From Bacteroidota bacterium (GTDB lineage Bacteria > Bacteroidota > Bacteroidia > Chitinophagales > UBA2359), in NCBI GenBank assembly GCA_020627525.1, contig JAHDGP010000335.1, positions 1 through 5,209 on the forward strand: a stretch of DNA of 5,209 nucleotides, read 5' to 3'. The notes under the pieces are model-generated. The model did not search any database and was not told the origin of the DNA. It saw only the letters and a program-made list of their open reading frames with translations. Made by a program: the position numbers and the translations under genes. Positions 1 to 5,209 of the stretch are shown one piece after another (the stretch's first letter is position 1; the number at the start of each line of letters is the position of its first letter).

Positions 1-2441
1 TCCTTTACAGCATGACCCGTTGTTGATGGATTCGGACCATCATGTGGTGAAATTTCGGCAAGCAAACAAGGATGCCAGTCAACATCGACGCCAGCAACTG
101 TTACCGTTTCAGGTGGAATCAAATCACTGATCCACGGTATTTTTACAATAGTTGAATCACCAGGTGCCAAGTCATCTATCATTTGTTCTCCAATCAAATA
201 AGTCCCTGTTATCAATGGACTTGGTATAGGATCACTTGGTCTTGTTGTAGCTTGCCACTCTTGCGGATACCTAAATTCAAATCCAGGAAAATGACATATA
301 AGCGCACGTAAATAAACTTCATTGCTTGCTGCCGTTCCAAAGTTTCTTACTCTAAGAAAAACGTAATTCGTCTGATTTCTAACTGCATCTTGATGTGGGG
401 GTGCAGCTGAATAACTCAATGTAGGAATTGGATCATTGTTTGGGCTCACCCAAATATCAGGGCTGTGTGCGTGCCAGCCACTTGAAGGCACCGAACCAGT
501 ATCTGCTAAATTGTCTCTTATAACTACATCGGAAAAATCTGTTTCATCTCTCGTACTAATTAATGCAGCTTCAACATCCAATCTACCATATCCATACCAC
601 TGGCTAAACTCCGCAATACCGTCTCCGTCATTGTCCACCCACTGACCAGTTGCATTTGTTTGTCCAGCGTCAATCTGAACAGCCGTTGTTCTCAAAATTT
701 CTCTAACCTGAACCCAATTTAATGCTGGGTTTACAGATAAAATCAATGCAGCAGCTCCAGCAACTTGTGGGCAGGCACAGGAGGTTTGTCCAAAACTTTG
801 ATAATCTAAAGAAGAACCTGTAGATGATCCCGTAGTTGTTCCTTCTCCAACATTTGAAGTAGATAAAGTTCTGGTTTCTGTTCCAGTACCAGGTCCGCCG
901 CCTGGAGCGCAAATGTCCACATTTGTACCAAAGTTACTGGTGCTTACTTTTATCTCATCGGCATCAGGGGGACTAATTACTGACGATGCTACGGCAATAG
1001 TTTTATTATAAAAGGCCCATTGTCTTGCACCACCTTGTGTGGGGCAGTTTCCAAAATTGCAATTATTATTTCCAACAGAAAACAACACAACGCAACCTCT
1101 GCCGCCTCTACCGTAAGTCGTTAGGTAGTCTAATGTATCTTGCATTATGCCAGAAAGAGCGGATTGATAAAAACCAAAACTATTTGTAATAACATCTGCA
1201 CCATTTGAAATCGTTGCTGGAAAACCTGTTGTCGTACTTTGTGGGTTAAATCCTGCCACCCAAACATACATATCTGCGTAATCTGTATCTGTTCCAAATA
1301 TAGGACGACGAATTGGCATTAACTGACAACCAGGTGCAACTCCCGCTACTCCTTCAGTATTGTTAAAGTTTGCTGTTGCAATTCCTGCTGAACGAATACC
1401 GTGAGTAGAACCAAATGTATTTGTATCCATTCCAGTAAAATCATATGGATTGACAATTTTTGTCCAAGTAGAAGTGGAAGGATTTATAAAATCTGGATGA
1501 GTGAGATCAAATCCACTGTCTACCACAGCAATGGTAATATTGTTCGAGCCTGTGTTTATATCCCAGGCATTTTCTGAATTTATAATTTGATGATGTGGTT
1601 GTTCATCAAATCTAAAGTCATTTGGAGTAAAATCATCCGTTGCCGTATGAACCAAATTCGGTTCAATATAATCTATTAAATCAGAGTTGGAAAATTTATT
1701 GATAAACTCAAGTATTTCATACTCAAGTCGCCCATTGTATTCAAATAAAAATCCATTCCCAATGTATGGTATTACTCGAAGCGTTTTTAAATTGTTTGAT
1801 TTAGCAAATTTCTCAACTTGTTCTTTTGTCACAAAAGACTTAAACTTCACAATTAACTGGTTTGTCAAAAATGAAATTTCCGTCTTTGTCAATTTCACCA
1901 CTTTTCCATTGTATGTAGAATTTTCCAATTTAGATACAAATGCATCAAACTCCTTTCGTTTATCAGCAGATGAAAATTCTGGCAACTCTAACAAACAAAC
2001 ACCGTTTTCAATAAAAGTTTTTGAATCTTTATAAATTTGAACTTTAAAATCTTTTAACTTGGATTCAAGACTGTCTAAAGTGTTTTCATTCAACTCTTGA
2101 AATGACAATGCCAATAAATTTGGAAACGGCTTAAATGGAATTTTCGTTTTCCCTCTAAAATAAGAAGGCATTCCTTTTTTTCCTAAAATAAAAGTGAGGT
2201 CGTTTTCTCCAGCTTTGACAGTTATTTTTCTAGTTTGACCTTCGAAACCATCAAATCCAATTTTTAAAATATAGTCGTTGGGTACAATATCATTTACATG
2301 ATATTGTTGCGTTCTTTCATCAAATAAGATATTGATTTTTTCAAATGATTTGCCATTTTGCGATAAGGATATTTCTGGTTTAAAAATAACATTATGCTCA
2401 AAATCATAAATTTTAATTACTAAGTTACCAATGTATTTCAT
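1..2441 (-). CDS. Subtilisin-like (S8) serine protease, multidomain, C-terminus cut by window edge
   Basis: The frame is open from ATG 2441 to the window edge: 813 codons without a stop, so the C-terminus is missing. An in-frame TAA at 2471-2469 makes 2441 the first possible ATG. Residues 1-85 look like a small beta-sandwich of the carboxypeptidase-regulatory type, followed by a G-M-P-S-Y-F-R-G stretch (90-97). Residues about 194-270 resemble a fervidolysin-type propeptide (NQLIVKF to YIEPN). The S8 domain spans about 283-630. Its triad is D308 (AVVDSG), H347 (STHGI) and S554 (QTSCACPQVAG); the oxyanion-hole Asn is N458 (SVGNNN), and GYGRLD closes the domain near 622. A D-N-D-G-D-G loop (603-608) could bind calcium. 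Residues from about 635 form another beta-rich region containing SPDIWV (W664). No signal peptide is visible, so the enzyme is probably cytoplasmic (inference). It follows the AAA+ gene and has its own promoter. The protease assignment is secure; the substrate is unknown. Confidence 0.95.
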   Translation of the reverse strand, partial: MKYIGNLVIKIYDFEHNVIFKPEISLSQNGKSFEKINILFDERTQQYHVNDIVPNDYILKIGFDGFEGQTRKITVKAGENDLTFILGKKGMPSYFRGKTKIPFKPFPNLLALSFQELNENTLDSLESKLKDFKVQIYKDSKTFIENGVCLLELPEFSSADKRKEFDAFVSKLENSTYNGKVVKLTKTEISFLTNQLIVKFKSFVTKEQVEKFAKSNNLKTLRVIPYIGNGFLFEYNGRLEYEILEFINKFSNSDLIDYIEPNLVHTATDDFTPNDFRFDEQPHHQIINSENAWDINTGSNNITIAVVDSGFDLTHPDFINPSTSTWTKIVNPYDFTGMDTNTFGSTHGIRSAGIATANFNNTEGVAGVAPGCQLMPIRRPIFGTDTDYADMYVWVAGFNPQSTTTGFPATISNGADVITNSFGFYQSALSGIMQDTLDYLTTYGRGGRGCVVLFSVGNNNCNFGNCPTQGGARQWAFYNKTIAVASSVISPPDADEIKVSTSNFGTNVDICAPGGGPGTGTETRTLSTSNVGEGTTTGSSTGSSLDYQSFGQTSCACPQVAGAAALILSVNPALNWVQVREILRTTAVQIDAGQTNATGQWVDNDGDGIAEFSQWYGYGRLDVEAALISTRDETDFSDVVIRDNLADTGSVPSSGWHAHSPDIWVSPNNDPIPTLSYSAAPPHQDAVRNQTNYVFLRVRNFGTAASNEVYLRALICHFPGFEFRYPQEWQATTRPSDPIPSPLITGTYLIGEQMIDDLAPGDSTIVKIPWISDLIPPETVTVAGVDVDWHPCLLAEISPHDGPNPSTTGHAVK
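2284..2307. repeat. Perfect 10-bp inverted repeat inside the 5' coding region of the protease
   Basis: The arms are ACAATATCAT (2284-2293) and ATGATATTGT (2298-2307), with a four-base loop. It lies about 135-160 bases into the protease gene, in the N-terminal beta domain (about residues 46-53). It could form an mRNA hairpin or be a dyad site for a DNA-binding protein, or it could be chance within a coding sequence. Confidence 0.55.
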
Positions 2442-2463
2442 CGTATTAATTTTAGATTTAACC

Positions 2464-2494
2464 CAAAATTATATTAAAAATAAAAATACAACAA
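2464..2494 (-). promoter_or_regulatory. Bacteroidota-type promoter for the protease gene
   Basis: On the minus strand the -7 element TAATTTTG (2471-2464) matches TAnnTTTG exactly. TTG occurs 17 bases (2491-2489) and again 20 bases (2494-2492) upstream, both within the usual spacing for the -33 element of the Bacteroidota primary sigma factor. The element ends 22 bases before the ATG at 2441, which gives a short leader of about 15-20 bases. The protease can therefore be expressed separately from the two upstream genes. AT-rich DNA gives chance matches, but position, spacing and orientation all agree. Confidence 0.65.
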
Positions 2495-2510
2495 GATCAC
2501 TTTAGTTATC

Positions 2511-2535
2511 AAAAAGATAATAATCTTCCCTTTTT
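2511..2535 (-). terminator. Possible weak terminator hairpin after the AAA+ gene
   Basis: Just after the AAA+ stop codon the minus strand reads AAGAT (2527-2523), a four-base loop, then ATCTT (2518-2514) running into a short T tract (five T in all, 2515-2511). An A run before the GGG bulge (2535-2531) could extend pairing to those T residues. The stem is AT-rich and short, so it would at best attenuate transcription between the AAA+ and protease genes. Confidence 0.25.
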
Positions 2536-2544
2536 ATAAACAAT

Positions 2545-3846
2545 TCAAATTTTCAAATACTTCAAAATATCATCGTACAAACCAGATTTATTAGCAAAAA
2601 CAGCATAGTTTTTAGCCGTTGTAAACCACTCCATAGTAGACGGACTGTGCAGTTTAATCGCTTTTTGTAAATCTGTTGAATTCAGTGGTCTGGGGTTACC
2701 GGTTTCCATAGCTTCCTCTAAAACTTTCTCAACAGCAATGTCAATTACAGCGTCAATATCTGCCCCTGAATAATCTTTCGTTAAAGATGCTATGGATTTA
2801 TAATTAATATTTTCGTGCGGTTTTTCTTTCATTTTTAACTCAAAAATAACCTCTCTTGATTCTTGGTCCGGTGGTGGTACAAAAATAATTCTGTCAAATC
2901 GACCAGGTCTCCTAAATGCAGGATCAATATCCCAGGGGCAGTTGCTAGCTCCCATAATCAAAATACCTTCATTATTACTGTCAATGCCGTCTAACTCCGA
3001 CAAAAACTGATTGATGATGTTTTTATTTCCCGAAAACTTCATATCACTTCGTTTACCACCCAGTGCATCTATTTCATCGAAAAACAAAACACAGGGCGTG
3101 TTGCGGCGTGCCATTTCAAAATAGTTATGTAGATTTTTTTCACTGTTTCCGATCCACATATCCAAAATATCGTTTAAGCCTATATTGATAAAATTTGCCT
3201 TTATTTGTCCGGCAGTAGCTTTTGCCATAAACGTTTTGCCACATCCTGGTGGACCAAACATCAAAATGCCTCCTCCTACTTTTTTACCATAACTCGCAAA
3301 AAGTTTTTGATTTTCCAGCGGTTTGATGATTTTCATTTCAATCTCTTTCTTTACTTTAGCCATTCCTCCAACATCGTCAAAAGTTGCTTCCGGCTTTTTT
3401 AGAAAATATTGATCATCAGTAACCTCTAACTCCTGTACAGTTTCTTTAACCCTAAACTGATCATCTAATTCATCATCAACAAAATCTGGATAAGCAGCAA
3501 TTAAATCTGTATAAACACTTCTTGCTTCGTCTACTTCATTAGATTTCAAATACACTTTTGCCACACTTGCTCTCCCATTAGCAGACAACTGCGATGGGTC
3601 TTGTATATTTTCAATTATGACCATACAAGCAGAATAATTCTCTAATTTGTAGTACTCCTGTATCAATATCTCCGTGTACTCCAAATTGTTTGGTTCTTCT
3701 TGATTGAGCTCTTTTGCATATTTGATGATGCTTTCTGAGTAACCAGTTGTCTCCATCATTTTTGACAGTACAATTTTTTTTAATTGCAAATTTTCTGGTG
3801 TCAAATTCAATGCCTGTACAAGAGCATTTATTTCCGGGCTATTCAT
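2545..3846 (-). CDS. AAA+ ATPase of the Cdc48/Vps4-like classical AAA type, with TPR-like N-terminal region
   Basis: The 433-residue protein has an all-helical, TPR-like N-terminal part (about 1-120), an acidic linker (about 121-150) and one classical AAA module (about 155-400). Visible motifs are TFDDVGG (155-161), Walker A GPPGCGKT (198-205, K204), an aromatic pore loop MWIG (230-233), Walker B VLFFDEID (253-260, catalytic E258), sensor 1 N302, the RRPGRFDR arginine-finger segment (R313, R316) and the sensor-2 region YSGAD (359-363). All ATPase residues are present, so it should form an active hexameric ring that remodels or threads proteins (family knowledge). The tail (PSTMEW to YLKI, 402-433) is conspicuous and may be specific to this subfamily. 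There is no signal peptide or membrane segment. It lies 30 bases after the TPR-membrane gene and 103 bases before the protease gene, so it may recruit targets through its TPR part and deliver them to, or activate, the protease. That partnership is inferred. Stop is TGA. Confidence 0.96.
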   Translation of the reverse strand: MNSPEINALVQALNLTPENLQLKKIVLSKMMETTGYSESIIKYAKELNQEEPNNLEYTEILIQEYYKLENYSACMVIIENIQDPSQLSANGRASVAKVYLKSNEVDEARSVYTDLIAAYPDFVDDELDDQFRVKETVQELEVTDDQYFLKKPEATFDDVGGMAKVKKEIEMKIIKPLENQKLFASYGKKVGGGILMFGPPGCGKTFMAKATAGQIKANFINIGLNDILDMWIGNSEKNLHNYFEMARRNTPCVLFFDEIDALGGKRSDMKFSGNKNIINQFLSELDGIDSNNEGILIMGASNCPWDIDPAFRRPGRFDRIIFVPPPDQESREVIFELKMKEKPHENINYKSIASLTKDYSGADIDAVIDIAVEKVLEEAMETGNPRPLNSTDLQKAIKLHSPSTMEWFTTAKNYAVFANKSGLYDDILKYLKI

Positions 3847-3876
3847 ATTTTCATTTGATATTTTAATGTATAATTT
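3847..3876 (-). other. 30-base TPR/AAA intergenic spacer and translation start region
   Basis: The spacer has no Shine-Dalgarno motif. It is A-rich upstream of the AAA+ ATG (ATCAAATGAAAAT), as is usual for Bacteroidota starts. It also holds an out-of-frame ATG whose three-codon reading (ATG AAA ATA TGA) ends across the true start. The spacer is exactly ten codons and contains no stop in the frame shared by both genes, so only the TAA at 3879-3877 separates the two readings. The short gap supports one transcript and possible translational coupling. Confidence 0.6.
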
Positions 3877-5073
3877 TTAATAGAATGCTATTCTTAGCGT
3901 AAACAAGAAAGCATAGATTAAAAGTAATAGTATCGGTAAAACAATTAATATTAACGGAGAGGAAACTGCAAATGTTAAAGCAAGGGTTCCGGCAATACCA
4001 CAGAATACGAAAAACTGCGTTTTACCTTTTTTAGTACTGATTTCAAAATAGGAAATCGAAATGAGTAAAATGGCAAGTAAATTAATAAATACAGCAACAA
4101 CATATTGGGGTTCTACTCCAATAAATCCCAATAGCGTCGGAACAAAAAACAAGGCTACATTTAATCCTAAAAACAAATTAGATTGCTTTATTTTAACTTT
4201 ATCCAATAAGATTTTATACCGTTTATGTAAGCGCAATACTGTATTGAAAAGCACACCACCATACCATGTCAACAATAAATACAGTATTCCAAATCCACCC
4301 CAAATCAAAACACCTTTCCAAAATAAAATCATAACTATTACCCTAATAGGCGTGAACTCTACTACATATTGATTAAAAGCATTTCCTGCAAAAAAACGAA
4401 ACAAGAATTTTTTATTTTTGAGAATGTTTAACAAACTTTCTTTTGCAATTTCATTATTTGGGTCCATTGCAAGGGCTTGGTAAGCATTTTCTTCTGCCTC
4501 CTCAATAGAAAAAGATTTAGTCGTACTAATCTGAGAACGGAGGGATAATAAATCAGCATCGTTTGGTTCAATTTCCAAAGCTGTGTTCACTGTATCAAAT
4601 GCCTCCTGCATTTTGGCAGTATGCATAAAATTTATGGTTTTTGCTTTTAAAACCATTATATGATTCGGATCTTCCTGTTCTGCTAATCTGATAAAATTAC
4701 TTGCCTGCTTAGTCTTATTAAGAGAGGTGTTCAATATTGCTGCTTTTGCCAAATAAGCTACATTATTAGGGTCCAACTCTATGGCTGTTTGAATACTTTT
4801 TATCGCTTCATTCAAATTATCATTTCGGGTATTAATAACTGATGAAAAATAATGTAAAACGGCATAATTCGGATAATCTTCCAATACTATGTCTAAAGCT
4901 TTCTGTGCATTTTCAACATCATCCAATTCCAAGTAACAATACACTAATTGATGATGCATATAGTATTTATCTTCGTAATCATTTAAATTTTCGCCAATTA
5001 AACTGATCGCCTCTTTAAATCTTCCGAGGTCAATCAACATTTCTATTTTATCTGTAATTTGTTCTTTACTCAT
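3877..5073 (-). CDS. TPR-repeat protein with C-terminal multi-pass membrane domain
   Basis: The protein has 398 residues. About six TPR units run from 5 to 210, seen as repeated helix pairs with the typical A-x-x-x-L/Y spacing and D/E-P-N turns (IELDPNN 98-104, IEPND 168-172, MDPNN 203-207). Hydrophobic segments follow at about 242-276 (one long or two short), 299-319, 323-343, 352-370 and 372-393, giving roughly five or six membrane passes; R/K-rich stretches such as RLHKRYK (281-287) lie between them. There is no N-terminal signal peptide, so the TPR part should face the cytoplasm (inference). A TAA directly before ATG 5073 in frame fixes the start. The likely role is a membrane scaffold that binds protein partners, possibly the TPR-AAA ATPase encoded 30 bases downstream in the same transcript. 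No enzymatic motif is visible and I do not recognise a named family for the membrane part. Confidence 0.9.
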   Translation of the reverse strand: MSKEQITDKIEMLIDLGRFKEAISLIGENLNDYEDKYYMHHQLVYCYLELDDVENAQKALDIVLEDYPNYAVLHYFSSVINTRNDNLNEAIKSIQTAIELDPNNVAYLAKAAILNTSLNKTKQASNFIRLAEQEDPNHIMVLKAKTINFMHTAKMQEAFDTVNTALEIEPNDADLLSLRSQISTTKSFSIEEAEENAYQALAMDPNNEIAKESLLNILKNKKFLFRFFAGNAFNQYVVEFTPIRVIVMILFWKGVLIWGGFGILYLLLTWYGGVLFNTVLRLHKRYKILLDKVKIKQSNLFLGLNVALFFVPTLLGFIGVEPQYVVAVFINLLAILLISISYFEISTKKGKTQFFVFCGIAGTLALTFAVSSPLILIVLPILLLLIYAFLFTLRIAFY

Positions 5074-5095
5074 TTAATCTAATTCAAAGTACGAT

Positions 5096-5152
5096 CAATC
5101 TTATAAAAAACAATGCAGTAGAATACTTTTGTAATTATTATAAGTTAGATTG
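5096..5152 (-). repeat. Imperfect inverted repeat in the leader of the TPR-AAA operon
   Basis: CAATCTTATAA (5096-5106) can pair with TTATAAG plus ATTG (5138-5144 and 5149-5152) if a four-base bulge is allowed; about 31 bases lie between the arms. It falls between the proposed promoter and the start codon, so it would be a stem-loop in the mRNA leader. AT-rich pairing makes it weak evidence. Confidence 0.3.
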
Positions 5153-5166
5153 CTGGAAATAAAGTT

Positions 5167-5197
5167 CAAAAATAGTATAAAATTTGGAATACCCCAA
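5167..5197 (-). promoter_or_regulatory. Bacteroidota-type promoter for the TPR-AAA operon
   Basis: On the minus strand TATTTTTG (5174-5167) matches TAnnTTTG, and TTG (5197-5195) lies 20 bases upstream. The element ends 93 bases before the ATG at 5073, implying a leader of nearly 90 bases. It would drive the TPR-membrane gene and, 30 bases after it, the AAA+ gene. Confidence 0.55.
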
Positions 5198-5209
5198 CTC
5201 ACTTCGTGA
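5192..5209. other. Incomplete GC-richer hairpin at the right window edge
   Basis: TCAC (5199-5202), loop TTC, GTGA (5206-5209) form a small palindrome exactly at the window end, preceded by CCCCAAC. If the sequence beyond continues with GTTGGGG the full structure would be a strong stem of more than ten pairs, such as a terminator or a REP-like palindrome between genes. Only the left arm and loop can be seen. Confidence 0.35.

Noticed and set aside
436..645. Plus-strand open frame of 69 codons
   Set aside because: It lies antisense within the protease gene, opposite well-conserved S8 and C-terminal domain sequence; its product has no recognisable features and there is no promoter.
703..912. 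Minus-strand open frame of 69 codons in another phase
   Set aside because: It overlaps the catalytic serine region of the protease in a different frame; the product (R/W/C-rich) is a typical shadow translation.
1687..2034. Plus-strand open frame of 115 codons
   Set aside because: It is fully antisense to the prodomain region of the protease, with a Phe/Ser/Asn-rich composition expected from the complement of an AT-rich gene.
3205..3402. Plus-strand open frame of 65 codons
   Set aside because: It is antisense to the Walker A region of the AAA+ gene and has no independent support.
4061..4372. Plus-strand open frame of 103 codons
   Set aside because: It is antisense to the membrane segments of the TPR gene; the low-complexity Asn/Thr/Lys product is as expected from such a complement.
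5124..5131. TACTTTTG on the plus strand, a match to the Bacteroidota -7 element that would drive a divergent gene
   Set aside because: No TTG is found 17-21 bases upstream and no plus-strand gene begins before the window end.
1..5209. CRISPR arrays, tRNA or rRNA genes, insertion sequences
   Set aside because: No spaced direct repeats, no cloverleaf or rRNA-like stretches and no transposase-like product were seen; almost all sequence is covered by the three coding regions.

Overview
The window is AT-rich (roughly two thirds A+T by eye). It looks like chromosome of a Bacteroidota member, with Saprospiria, Cytophagia or Flavobacteriia as plausible groups. Three things point there: two good matches to the phylum's promoter (TTG, about 17-20 bases, TAnnTTTG), no Shine-Dalgarno sequence but A-rich stretches before the starts, and Lys/Asn/Ile-rich proteins. 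This placement is inference; no marker gene is present.

The layout is simple. All three genes lie on the minus strand and are read from right to left. At the right edge are about 136 bases of non-coding DNA with a half hairpin cut by the window end, a probable promoter and a possible leader stem-loop. Next comes a 398-residue protein with N-terminal TPR repeats and a C-terminal multi-pass membrane region (5073-3877). Thirty bases later, in the same reading frame, comes a 433-residue AAA+ ATPase with a TPR-like N-terminal region (3846-2545). After a 103-base gap with a weak hairpin and a very good promoter comes a large subtilisin-family (S8) serine protease. It starts at 2441 and runs off the left edge after 813 codons with no stop. 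This protease fills the whole left half of the window, so there is no gene-free stretch above 300 bases.

The most interesting point is the combination. A membrane-anchored TPR protein, a TPR-AAA+ ATPase and a subtilase with a propeptide-like region but no visible signal peptide sit side by side on one strand. An AAA ATPase next to an S8 protease is the gene content of the IetAS anti-phage system, so the locus is a candidate defence or regulated-proteolysis module with an added membrane TPR partner. That role is a hypothesis. The sequence directly supports only the domain content, the intact catalytic motifs and the gene order.
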